This document shows positions 32,415-42,430 of a stretch of 64,000 nucleotides of DNA, in pieces. Location of the stretch: positions 137,180 through 201,179 of the forward strand of contig MNCI01004064.1 in the NCBI GenBank assembly GCA_015680685.1, read 5' to 3'. This DNA comes from Gnetum montanum (lineage: Eukaryota; Streptophyta; Gnetopsida; Gnetales; Gnetaceae). Each line of letters begins with the position of its first letter. Positions within the stretch are counted from its first letter, which is position 1. The notes below the pieces were generated by a model. That model saw nothing but the letters and a program-made list of their open reading frames with translations, was not told where the DNA came from and did not search any database. The translations under genes were made by a program, and so were the position numbers.

Positions 32415-33660
32415 TAAACAAAGTTTTATACAAACTAATATGTAGGTCGAAAGAGAGTAGTTAAGTCACTCTTTTAGGGATTCTCATCTTGTAAATCCTC
32501 TCATATGTAATTTCAATAGTGATAAATGCTCTTCTTTCTTCTTCTTGCCTTATTGAAGCTTCAACTTGATCTTCACCCTTGTCTTCAACAACTATCTTTG
32601 TCTCTTTCTCATCCAACTCTTTCGCAACTGATTTGTGAGGTTCTTCACAACTAGTTGCTTATTTGTCTTGAGCAATGAAAGCCTCTCCCCAAGAATCATC
32701 TTATTGGACTCTCCTTGGTATTTAGCTTTTCTGGTGCATTCATGAAAGTTACCCCAAACATTGGAATGTATAGAGAGTCCACTAATGAGAAATCTAAACT
32801 CATCTAAAAGCCAAAGTAAAAAAGGGCTTTCACTAGATGCTCCACGAGTGGTTGCCTTATAATAGGATCTCAAGACATGCTCTGGGTAACATCCCATAAC
32901 ATACAGGATAAAAGGTCTTATTACTGCCATCTCTCCAAGAATCATCTTTCTACCTCACACTTAAAAACTTTACTTGACTCTCTCACTTAAGCATTGAATT
33001 GAGAAATGATGTATTTCTAAGTAATTCGCATCTCCTTATATAGTATAAGATAAGTTTGAAATTCCCAAAAATTCTACTAACCAACTTTGCCACTTAGCTA
33101 ATGCTTATTTAATTTTCATCATCATACAGTTGGCTAGTTTAAATTCCACTATTTGGTTGTTGAAATTAATTTACCACTATGTAGATATCTAAGCCATCAC
33201 TCCCACTTACACACATCAGAAGTAATGATTACTTTGAGATAATATAAATTTAATATTTAAACTAGCACTTTGAATTAAATATTTTTAAAACAATACTCTA
33301 ACGTATATATGTTTTTGTTATGTCATATATATTTACCTAAACATATGTATAGGATATACATACATATACTATTGTTAGACATTATAGAAATATGTATACA
33401 TGTTATTTATTATATATATTATAACCAAGTATAAATACATTAAATCTTGTATATAAAAGTTTATTACTTACTACTATGTACACTTAATATTATTATAGCT
33501 ACATACATACATACATACATATATATATAAGTTATGGACAGTTGTCCAAAATAATGTTTTATATGAAAAACATTATACGAGAGTTGCAACTCTATCACAC
33601 TTAATGTTAATAACTTATAAGTGTCCTTCAATAATTATTTCTTGATCTAAAATGGACCAA
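32415..33660. other. AT-rich region with one unidentified minus-strand open frame
   Basis: A 117-codon minus-strand frame at 32,592-32,945 has S-P-F-L-L-W-L-L-D-E-F-R-F-L-I-S-G and a basic C-terminus; I do not recognise it. The rest is very AT-rich with (ATAC)n at 33,500-33,527 and TATATATA runs. It may be the 3' part of the Tat-like element to the right, whose 3' LTR I could not find. Confidence 0.4.
33500..33530. repeat. (ATAC)n/(AT)n microsatellite
   Basis: Five to six ACAT units running into TATATATA. Confidence 0.85.
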
Positions 33661-33661
33661 T

Positions 33662-34674
33662 CTAGATTGTTGAAAACTTATTTGGCTTCTTCATATTCCA
33701 TAATAATACCAGATCACCAACTATAAAAGTTCTTTTTAGACCCTTTCTATCAAACCACCTTTTGACTTGAGAAGCATTCTTTAATAAATTATCCTTAGCT
33801 CTATCCATTTCGACTTCTCTTTTGATGAACAAGGTCATAAAACTTCTATCTTTATTGGTTTTCTCACTATATTTTTGCTCAAAATATGAGACTGAACTTA
33901 TAATCTTGTTCATAATTCTAGTGGGCAAACCATAGAGTAAGTTATAAGATGATGTCCTGATAGCCTTCTTAAATCTAATACAATTAGCCCATAATGCAGA
34001 TTGCAAGTAATCAATTCAATTTCCTAGATTCCCATACATGGACTTTTAATGTAGGAAATACGCTTTTTATATGTAGATTCAGCTAAGCCATTCCCTTGAG
34101 GATAATAATTCAAAGAAGAAAATAGAAAAATAGATTTCTTTGATGCCTAGGTTATAAATTCTTTGGATTGAAAAGCAAGTCCATTATCAAATACCAACAC
34201 TTTAGGTAGACCAAAACGACCTAGAATTTGATCTTCTAAGAACTTAATCACATTTGATGTTGAACTGTTTCTTAGAGCTTTTGCTTTAGACTATTTAGCA
34301 AAGTAATTGGTAGTCGTGAGAATAAATTTATGTCTAGATCTTGAAGAAATAATTATGCTAATAAAATCTAAGCCCCATTGCTGAAATGGTCTATCTGCAA
34401 TTATTGGTTTTAAGAGAGCTCTAGCCTTTTTGATTTTTAGTCCATGAATTTGACATTTGTAACATCTTTGAATTCTTAAACTAATATCTTGATACATACT
34501 AGGCCAATAAAAATCATAGCAAAGTATATGTTGCATAGTGGACTTAGGAGACTCATAAAATAAATTAGAATGATCATGGAATTGTTCTAAAATAACATTG
34601 ATTTGATAATTAGGAACACATTCTAACAAAACCCCTCTAAAATCCTTTCTGTATAAGATTCCATCTTTAACCAC
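33662..34674 (-). pseudogene. Ty3/gypsy integrase
   Basis: Two minus-strand frames. 34,291-34,674 holds the zinc-finger part (H-x-x-x-N-L-F-Y...C-Y-K-C-Q-I-H-G, an HHCC remnant) and the core start Q-Q-W-G-L-D-F-I with the first catalytic aspartate. 33,662-34,006 holds the core end W-A-N-C-I-R-F-K-K-A-I-R-T-S-S-Y-N-L-L-Y-G and the C-terminal region F-I-V-G-D-L-V-L-L-W. Integrase joins the cDNA ends to target DNA. The middle of the core, with the second catalytic D and E, is broken by stops around 34,010-34,290. Confidence 0.88.
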
Positions 34675-34706
34675 AAATTTATTTACCTTTGAATGAAAGC
34701 TCTCTC

Positions 34707-35330
34707 CTAACTTGCAGTTAAACTATTCAAAACCTTTCTTGTGTCAAGGAATTCAAGAATTTCATCATACCAGTTCCTTTCATGAATCTTTAGCACACAT
34801 GCTTCATTTTCTCTAGCCATTAACTTGGCTAATTCCATTCCAATATTTTTGCATATCTCTAATGAAAATTTGAAACCTTGAAACTTTATGAGCCACTTTC
34901 CTCTTTTCAATCCAATTTCATTTTAAGCTAAGTGTTTTTTGACTGCAGGCTCTATTAGCATAATGTGAACTAATGAGCTTTCCAAGTAATATTTGAAGTG
35001 CTAAAGTGCTTTAATAACTACGAATGCCTATTTTTCTAAGTCTGAATAATTTAATTCTAAACCTTTCATGTGATACCTAAAAAATCCAATCTTTTCATCT
35101 TGACCTTCACCTTTTTGAGTTAAAACAACAACAACTGAATCATTTGAAGCAACAGCATATAACCAAAAGTCTTCTTTCAATTTTGGTTTTACCAAGTAAG
35201 GAGCTTCTTGAATAGACCTTTTGATTTCTGCTAAGGCTCTCTCTCATTCCTATTGTTTTCTATACTATGACATCTTTCTCTAACATATGCATCAAAGGTT
35301 TAGTAATTTCAATGAATCTGGGAATAAATT
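34707..35330 (-). pseudogene. Ty3/gypsy RNase H and connecting region
   Basis: The minus strand encodes W-L-Y-A-V-A-S-N-D-S-V-V-V-V-L, then F-F-R-Y-H-M-K-G-L-E-L-N-Y-S-D-L-E-K and V-I-K-A-L-x-H-F-K-Y-Y-L. This is the RNase H pattern of gypsy elements (A-S-D...Y-S-x-x-E-K-x-x-L-A). The frame at 34,707-34,910 follows with the tether to integrase. A stop near 35,040 and others inactivate it. Confidence 0.8.
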
Positions 35331-35399
35331 TCTTAACGAAATTTATCTTTCCAAAGAAAGATCTAAGAGACTTTTTACTTGTAGGATGCTTGATATTAT

Positions 35400-36010
35400 A
35401 TACTAGTTAAATTTGGGAGTTATCTATAGCAATCTCTTCTTGATAGATTATATGACATAGTAAACTTCTAAACTTAACTCCAAAGATACATTTCTGAGGA
35501 TTTAATGAAATACCATACTCATGACATTTGTCAAAAACTTGTTGGAGATGATAAATATGATCTTCCTTCCTTCTTGAAAAGATGGTAATATCATCCAAAT
35601 AAACTACAATGAAATCAACTATTAAACCTTTAAAGGCTAAATCCATTGCTCTTTGAAAATTAACTCTAGCATTTAACAATCCAAAAAACATTGTTTGATA
35701 GGCAAAAGTTCCCCACTTGGTGATAAATGTTGTTTTATATCTGTCACCCTTATCTACCATGATCTAATTATAACTTGAAAAATCATCTAGGAAAGAATAT
35801 TATTGAAAACTTGATACTTTGATCAATATTTCATCAATTCTAGGAAATGGGTATTATCTTTTTTAGAGCCTTTATTCAAATTTCTTAAATCTACACAAAG
35901 TCTAATATAGCCATTCTTCTTTCTTATTGGAATAAGGTTAGCAAGCCACGTCAAATATTGGACTGGATATATAATTCAAGCTTGTAATAGCTTCTTGATC
36001 TTAGCTTCCA
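35400..36010 (-). pseudogene. Ty3/gypsy reverse transcriptase
   Basis: Minus-strand order: W-L-A-N-L-I-P-I-R-K-K-N-G-Y-I-R-L-C-V-D-L-R-N-L-N (about 35,880-35,960), L-D-D-F-S-S-Y-N, then the open frame 35,407-35,760. That frame has F-I-T-K-W-G-T-F-A-Y-Q-T-M-F-F-G-L, F-Q-R-A-M-D, the catalytic V-Y-L-D-D-I (near 35,590-35,606) and L-N-P-Q-K-C. The catalytic aspartates of the Y-L-D-D box are kept, but stops in the N-terminal third (near 35,765 and 35,810) inactivate it. RT copies element RNA into DNA. Confidence 0.93.
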
Positions 36011-36761
36011 TAACTAGCTCAAATGATGGATTAAATTTCATTTATTTTTCTTAATGATCTTATAATCATTTATCAAAGGAAATTTATGTGTCATCACATC
36101 TAGTCTAAGAGCTTTAAGATTATCATAAGATCAAGCAAAATTTTTCAAATTTTTTTTAGAAGTAATAATAAATTTTTCTTGAAGACTAAATCCTTTTTCT
36201 TTGAGACATTTAACATTTTTGGTATCTCAATAGATCCAAGATTTACTACTTCAAAAGCTTGATCATTTGGATTCTGTATATCTTTTCCAGTAAGAAAATT
36301 TTTGCTAAACTCATGTTCATAATCAATCATCTTTTTGGAAATAGAATTTTTCTTAAACCTTGACACTACTTCAAGTATGATTTGAACTTTGTATTCTTGT
36401 TTATTTCTTGGTTTCAAAAGCTCTTGTTTCAACTACTTTATTTTTCAAAAGCTCTTCTTGAAGTATGCAAATTTTGGTTTCAAAAGCTCTTGTTTCAACT
36501 ACTTTATTTTTCCCATTTGAAGTGATATTCTTAATCATCAAAGGTTCACTATAAATGTATATTTGATTTTCCTTCCCTTTCCAAGATAGTCACATATGAC
36601 AATAAGCTATTGATATGTAATCGAAGAAATTTTTACTCCAACTTCTACTCACTAAAAGACTATGTGAATCTGAGATATCTACTATTGGAATAGCTACTCT
36701 ACTTTTTATACAGGTTTCAAAAGCAATTTCTAATAGAACATTGGGTAACTGATCGACAATA

Positions 36762-36855
36762 TTCACTCTACTTTTGTCCACTTGAATAATCTTTTTATTG
36801 GATTGTTNCTTCACTCTACTTTTGTCCACTTGAATAATCTTTTTATTGGATTGTT
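36762..36855. other. Single N flanked by a 46-bp direct repeat (assembly join)
   Basis: Positions 36,762-36,807 and 36,810-36,855 are identical 46-mers separated by the N at 36,808 and a C. It falls in the protease region and makes a false interruption. Confidence 0.85.
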
Positions 36856-36990
36856 AATAGTATGATAGTAGAGGTAGCTCCAGAATCAATTAGACAATTG
36901 TGAAGATATTTGTCTTTTAACTTCATTGTCAAAAGAAAAGGAGAAGCTTCTTTGTCAGGAATACAATCATAGATAGTTTTTTATGTCTTA
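36840..36990 (-). pseudogene. Retropepsin-type aspartic protease remnant
   Basis: The minus strand encodes P-F-L-L-T-M-K-L-K-D-K-Y-L-H-N-C-L-I-D-S-G-A-T-S-T; the D-S-G triplet (36,880-36,888) is the catalytic site of retroviral-type aspartic proteases. Downstream sequence runs into the duplicated 46-bp block around the N. The protease would cut the Gag-Pol polyprotein. Confidence 0.8.
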
Positions 36991-37860
36991 TCAATGTTAG
37001 ACACATAGCTTAACTTTGACTCTCCAACTCTCTTTTTACCTTTAATTAACTCTAAAGCTTTTCTTTGTTGATCTCCTATCTATAATAATATTGGCCTTGG
37101 CATGTTTAAGATCTTCAATTAAATAATATTCTCCATCTCCATAAACACTTGATTTCTTCATCCATTTATTAAAATATTGATTTGGAGTACTTTGTTCTAC
37201 TTGATCTTCTTTATTTTTGTTTTTCTCTCTTCTAGTTGGTTCAAAAACCTTTCTCTTAGTAAATGGATTAGAAATGACATTTGGAGGCCTAGAAGTAGTT
37301 AATACTGCTTTTGATCATAGATTGTACCATTTTCTTCACTGTTATTACAATCCTCATCTGATGATATATCCTCTTTAGAACTTGACGAGGAAGAGGTATC
37401 ACTAGATCCTTTCTCAAAAGATTTGCTTGCTTAATGAACACTAAATAGCTCATTATCCAATTTAATATCCAGTTAGACATAGCAAGATCATTTTCATCCT
37501 TATCTTCTACCAACTTAATATCTTGATGCTTATATTTCTATTTTTCTTTTCTTCCTTGATTATAAACTTTGCCAAAGCTTTTTCTAGTTTCACTATTTTG
37601 TTAGACAAGTCTCTTATTAGCTATCCTTTTTTAGATTCTTTGCTTTCTAACTCTTGATTTGTCTTGATATGATATGGCATGGGTAATGCTTTAAGTTGAG
37701 CAAAATCTTGCATAAGAAGCATCATTTTCTCTTCTCTTTTTTGAGTTGTAACAATCTCTTCATTGTTCAAGTTTAGTTGTTTTTCTAACTGTATAGCTTC
37801 ACTAAAGTAGTCATTCAGTGTTATCAAGTTTGGAGTTCTTCTCAACTAAATTGAAATATT
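36991..37860 (-). pseudogene. gag-protease linker with K/E-rich frames
   Basis: Minus-strand frames at 37,289-37,513 and 37,621-37,845 are charged and helical in character, with no zinc knuckle seen. They lie between the gag domain and the protease of the Tat-like element and are broken by stops. Confidence 0.45.
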
Positions 37861-38462
37861 GGGATTCACAGCCTTAAGATAAGTATCTCTAAGCATTTCA
37901 TCTGATGGTCTATATTGTCTTTGAAAGAGCCCACAAATTCATTGAAATTTAATGTTGAAATCTCTAATTAACTCTTTGACCCCTTGCTTAGCTTAAACTA
38001 GTGCATAGTACAGTTGTTGTTGATCTAATTGATTGTCAAACTAGGCCAAGAAAAGGTTCTTCATGTCATCCCAACTTATAAAACTATTTCTTGACANTAA
38101 AAGGTTCTTCATGTCATCCCAACTTATAAAACTATTTCTTGACATGTTTGAATACCAAATTTGAGCCATATCCTTTAAATTTTCTATGAACAACTTAAAA
38201 GCTTGATCTTGATGTTGAATATTTACATGAGCCAAAGATAACTCAAATAAGTGAATGTATTCTTTAGTCAAGTAAGCTTTTTCAACAACAAAAGGCTTAG
38301 GTAGATATTTGTAAACTACCTTAGGAATATTGTTGTAGTCTTGAAGCCCTAATGGTGTAATGTTTTTCCAAGGATTAACTAGTTGTGGATTTGCCATCTT
38401 ACTAGAATTCCTTTTGATTATTGAACTCTTATATTTCATTGACTTTCTCTCATAGACTAATA
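37861..38462 (-). pseudogene. gag domain of the Tat-like element
   Basis: The frame from 38,439 starts M-K-Y-K-S-S and reads P-F-V-V-E-K-A-Y-L-T, H-Q-D-Q-A-F-K-L-F-I-E-N-L-K-D-M-A-Q-I-W-Y and I-S-W-D-D-M-K-N-L-F, the A-x-x-W-Y...I-x-S-W-x-x-M-x-x-x-F pattern of gag. The last block appears twice only because of the 46-bp repeat around the N at 38,097. Downstream the frame breaks. Confidence 0.75.
38051..38145. other. Single N flanked by a 46-bp direct repeat (assembly join)
   Basis: Positions 38,051-38,096 and 38,100-38,145 are identical 46-mers around the N at 38,097. Same size and layout as at 36,762-36,855. Confidence 0.85.
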
Positions 38463-38699
38463 AACTAGATAAAAAAGATGATCTTCTTAACCTTTTGGTC
38501 TTTACTCCACTACTTGTTACAAACTTAAGAACCTTTTTATGCTCTTATTCAAATGAATAGTTAATCTTATAATTAGAAAATTCCTTAGGAATTTCAAAAC
38601 CTTTCAAGCTCTCCTACCAACAAAAAGAACTATTGGTATGCTAGGAATATAAAGCTCTTTGAATAAATTATTTACTTATGAATTTAGGTGATAAATTGT

Positions 38700-38715
38700 C
38701 CTCCTTCTAGCATCA
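38700..38715 (-). promoter_or_regulatory. Primer-binding-site-like sequence
   Basis: TGATGCTAGAAGGAGG on the minus strand, ~13 bases inside the LTR. The element at the right of the window has TGGTGCTAGAAGGAGG (63,179-63,194) in the same place, 6 bases inside its LTR. I cannot name the tRNA. Confidence 0.5.
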
Positions 38716-38728
38716 AAAGAACTATTTG

Positions 38729-39654
38729 TGACCATTTGGGACTGCCAATGTTAGGGGCCTCTAGTCTCATGACCTTTGCTGTCATAGGATGCGAAGGTGT
38801 TCTTCAAACAGGGTTTAGATGCTTGTTGGTCTTTAGCAACACCAAGGCCTAGGTACCTCTAAATAGACTTAGTGGTTATGTGAGTATGCGTTTGTTGTTG
38901 TGAATGTTAAAATGGTTAGGTTGTGTATGAAATTGTAATTGGCTATCATAAAAGAAATTTAGCTAACTTTGTCAAATACTATGAGCTATTGAACATTCCT
39001 ATTTTGTCAAGTCACTTAGTCTCTATATTGCCTATATTACATTACTTGTAACAAATAAAATTTTGAAAAAAATGTTTGAGCACAATTCCACCAATTTACT
39101 CCTAATTTTCTCCAAAGAAAAATTTCCACAAGAAAACTAGAAATAGGGCAAGTTTTGATGGACTTAAAAAGAGAAAGAGAAGAAAGCAAATTTGTGTGCA
39201 ATCTCAAATATTTAAGAAAGATAAATTAACATTAGAAAAAACTTTGCAATAAAGCTATTCCAATTCAATCTAACTACAAATTCTTCAAACCCTTTGAGCC
39301 CAACAAGCAATTTCATAAAAGACAATCTTATTACACTATCAAAAATGCTACTTAAACTATAAAGTATGAGCTTATATTCTAACTAGTTAATAGTTGTTAA
39401 GAATTGCATTCAACAAAGCCTTCATAAAAATTTGACAATTTTAGGATTGAAATAGTAAGGTAATACACTTTAAAATACTGAAGCTATTTCAGTCGTCTCA
39501 AAATATCAAAGATTTTCCTATATACTCTATGCTCAAAATAGGTAATTTCATTAAGACATTAATATTAAATTGCTCTAGAGGCTTTTCAACAATGTAAGCT
39601 CTTTTATGGCAAATCTTAATACAAGTCTTATATTGTGCAAAATAGAGCTATAGA
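38729..39654 (-). mobile_element. 5' LTR of the Tat-like element, truncated at its 5' end
   Basis: Homologous to 11,040-11,960, sharing TGACCATTTGGGAC at the edge, then AGTCACTTAGTCTATAT-like and CAAACCCTTTGAGCCCAACAA blocks. Similarity stops at 39,654, where the NLR-like fragment begins, so ~600 bp (including the TATA-box part seen near 12,175) are missing. Confidence 0.65.
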
Positions 39655-41051
39655 GTTGTTGATATTGCTATCAATGCTACCCAAACCCTCAATGCCATTG
39701 TTAGCTCTTGCAACTATTGCTCATTGTTGTTAGCTTTCTTGTCACCAGCTCCATCATCAACATGCCAAAATGTACGTGTCCACCACCACTCTATTGTCCA
39801 CCATGTCCACCTATTTGATAACTTGGAGAAGAGGTCCAACATCATTGAACTTCAAATAAGAATTTTAGGAGACATCTCAAGAGAATGATCCAAGCTAGCC
39901 TTTGAAGCACAGGGCCAGCACAATCTATTGATGCACTTTAGAGGGGAATTCTATTTCTTATATGTCAATAAATCTTTTACCCTCTAAACTCCAAAGATGC
40001 ACTAAATTGAGGCTTCTTCATCCTACTAGATACCTAGATCATATATGCCAAAGTCTTTAATTTGGAAATCTAGAGGCCACAAAATTCTTTCCCATATCTT
40101 GCTTGGAAATGAAGGATTCTATCACAGTTGTAGCATCTACATTGTGAGTCAATTTGGTGGAAGCGATTTTCCAAGAATTGGATTTGTAGGATTTGGATTT
40201 TCTTCTTGACATATGTGGTGCAGTTCCTATAGCATTGGAAATTATTAGAAAATTTATTGCCAATCAGGAGAATAAGAAAATGGTAGTGGATTTCATCAAG
40301 AAACATGTAGAGAATTTGTGCTCTTCTGGGAGTGATTTGGATTTGAATTTTTGGGCTTTTGCTTTTGAACATCGTAGTGAGGAGTTCACAGGTGCATTTT
40401 ATGATATTTTTTGTTTCGATCTCAAACACAAATGGGATTTGTGGAAATGTTTTTTTGGAGAGGATGTTCTTAGAATTCTTGACAATTGAGGTCTCATTAA
40501 AAGGTTTTGTGAAATTAGTGAAAATTTCTAGGTGGACAATAGAGATTTGATAGGAATCAAGGTTCCCCAAGTGATTCTTGAGTCTATAATCAAGATATCT
40601 AGAAGCAAAGGAAATTGAATAACTATTTAGCAAGAGATTGAAAAATCAATGTTACAACTAGAGGTTATGCTCAATTCTTCTTCCAGATTCTCAAAAAATT
40701 TTAATGCTTTTTAACCATCATAGGATTTTGCTTTTCATTCCTTAAAATGTTGCTTAGAAATTCAATGTAGGAAACACTTCCTAAGATTAAGGGTGTAGTT
40801 TTGGTTTATGTATTTTACTTTTTTTTTAGCTTCCATCAACCTTACAAATTCTGGATGTTGGCTTGAATGAAATTACAGAGGAGCATCCCACTACTGCACA
40901 TGTAACAACAGACTCTACACTAGCAACTTTTGGACAGCCCATGCTTGATTCATTGGTTACAATTACTTGTCAATTCATCACTACTCTGCTATGCTTCATT
41001 AAATGGCCTAAATGTACCAACACTTTCCTTCCTCCAAAGATCCTACTTTGA
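39655..41051 (+). pseudogene. NLR-like (NB-ARC) pseudogene fragment, copy 2
   Basis: Co-linear with 21,709-23,120. The open frame at 40,193-40,489 contains G-A-V-P-I-A-L-E-I-I-R-K-F-I (GLPL-like), N-L-C-S-S-G-S-D-L-D-L-N-F-W-A-F-A-F-E-H and F-Y-D-I-F-C-F-D-L (RNBS-D-like), then L-R-I-L-D-N. After a stop at 40,487 come V-P-Q-V-I-L-E-S-I-I-K-I-S-R-S. A frame at 40,863-41,051 (L-D-S-L-V-T-I-T) is also shared with copy 1. No P-loop or LRR is seen. Domain identity is tentative. Confidence 0.45.
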
Positions 41052-41414
41052 ACACTAGACTACTCACTTCTTATTCAATTTTCAAAGTTTCCATTTTAGA
41101 CAATAGTCATGGGGGTATCATATGTTTGTACTTAGACACCAAACATTCTTTTTACATTTTTCTTATACTTTATTAATTTTTATCATTTTGTAAATTATTT
41201 AATCTTTCTTCTATTCATTTATATTTTTCACATATCTTATAACTTTTCATTCTTTAATATCTTTTAAATTCTTTATACTTTTTTCTATGCTTACCTATTT
41301 CTCTTTCTTTTTATAGTTTTACCATTTCTCATGGATATATTTTTGTTGATCATTCTAATAAAGTGTAAAGGAATAAGTAGGATGTGGCTGATACAATGAG
41401 ATTTTCACTCTATA
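41052..41414. other. AT-rich spacer, nothing recognised
   Basis: T-rich DNA (many TTTCT/ATTTTT runs) between the NLR-like fragment and solo LTR B. Confidence 0.5.
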
Positions 41415-41419
41415 TTATC
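41415..41419 (+). repeat. 5-bp target-site duplication (left), TTATC
   Basis: TTATC recurs at 42,426-42,430, exactly bounding solo LTR B. Confidence 0.9.
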
Positions 41420-42425
41420 TGATGAGTGGTGAGGTACCCCTACACTCCACCATACGAATACGAGCGTACACGCGCGATTCGGTCGAACTCCGCAGACTAA
41501 ATGCCTTAACGCCACAAGAAACACTTGGGGTTAATCGTTCGTTGTCTTCCCAGGCTTGCTTGTATGTGTCACGGTGTATGGTTAAGCAAGTCTGAGGTAT
41601 GTGATTTTTTTGGTATTTTCGGCTTATCTCCTATGCTATCAGAGGAAAGGGTTGAGAAACTAAACTAACTCTAACTAAAGATCTAAGTCTAAATTAACTA
41701 GCGTCAACATCCGTTCCCACTTACCGAACACACCCTGAACTATGCAATTGCAGCTTACTAAAAGCTAATCGTTACTGGGATCGCCACACGTAACGCAAGT
41801 GCTCGAAGTGGTCGTACTGAGGCACCTATTTAGCCTACGTGTGATAAGCAGCCGATTCCTTAGCCAGCCGTACACACCCGTGGGTGCTCGTAACTAAGTC
41901 GTACTTATCACACGATCTAGCCTAGCAATGAGCAGCCGATTCCTCAACTAGCCGTACACATTAGACCCGGGAGTTACCAAGCGCAGAATCCTGGAATACG
42001 CTACTGGGTTACCAAGCATCCAATGCTCGTAATTGAGTCGTACTCATGCATTGCGTCAAGCAGCCGATTCCTTGACTAGCCGTACACGTCCGTAGACGCT
42101 CGTAATCAAGTCGTACTTGAACGCACTAGGAAAGCAGGAAAGAAAGCAATAAATGAAACCACGTGCTGCAAGGTTTATCCAAACAAGTTCGTCTTTATTG
42201 CCGTACACAACTTGGGTTCAGGTTACAAGCTGCTCGAATAAAGAGCCGTTCACTCTAGGACTCCTACTGCGGGCACATGGGGAAAAATTCTAACTCTGGA
42301 GTGATCAATCTGCCAGAGCTTCGCTACACTAGCCAGGATTGGGAAATGAAGGGAGCACCGCCTCTTATTTATAGATATGGCGGCGGGACGCGATATCGCG
42401 GCCCAGTGCAAGTCGTGTCTCATCA
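41420..42425 (-). mobile_element. Solo LTR B (1,006 bp), TGATGAG family
   Basis: Perfect terminal inverted repeat TGATGAG...CTCATCA and exact TSD TTATC. TATA box on the minus strand at about 42,366-42,373 with one GCGATATCGCG just upstream in the sense direction. It carries three consecutive hairpin modules (41,838-42,124). It is CpG-rich and thus probably younger than the full-length element of the same family at 23,274-32,409. Confidence 0.94.
41838..42124. repeat. Three tandem hairpin modules in solo LTR B
   Basis: Each module has a shared core (CAGCCGATTCC...AGCCGTACAC...GCTCGTAA...GTCGTA). Inner arms: CTTAG/CTAAG (41,859/41,894), CTCAA/TTGAG (41,943/42,033) and CTTGA/TCAAG (42,071/42,106). 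Outer arms: CGTGTGATAAG/CTTATCACACG (41,838/41,904, perfect), GCAATGAG/CTCATGCATTGC (41,925/42,043, with a 4-base gap) and GCGTCAAG/CTTGAACGC (42,053/42,116, one bulge). Apical arms in modules 1 and 3: CACC-CGTG-GGTG (41,875-41,886) and CGTC-CGTA-GACG (42,087-42,098). Confidence 0.85.
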
Positions 42426-42430
42426 TTATC
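42426..42430 (+). repeat. 5-bp target-site duplication (right), TTATC
   Basis: Right partner of 41,415-41,419. Confidence 0.9.

Larger units (their letters stand above)
33661..39654 (-). mobile_element. Decayed Ty3/gypsy element (Tat/Ogre-like), 3' LTR not found
   Basis: Coding blocks on the minus strand in the order gag (38,440), protease (36,880), RT (35,400-36,000), RNase H (34,900-35,330) and integrase (33,662-34,674) define the Ty3/gypsy superfamily. The RT wording V-R-K-K-N-G-x-I-R-L-C-V-D-x-R-N-L-N is typical of Tat/Ogre-like elements. The right end has a primer-binding-like site and an LTR (38,729-39,654) cut off at 39,655 by the NLR-like repeat. Stops and frameshifts are frequent, and two assembly Ns fall inside. 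Confidence 0.9.

Noticed and set aside
33300-33530. AT-rich tract considered as a matrix-attachment or origin-like site
   Set aside because: Only low-complexity ATAC/TATA repeats; no further evidence.
40070-40633. Minus-strand 187-codon open frame with a C-x-x-C...H-like end (and its counterpart at 22,261-22,707), first read as a copia gag
   Set aside because: The plus-strand frame of the same DNA shows GLPL-like and RNBS-D-like blocks and more conservative differences between copies, so the minus frame is treated as antisense.
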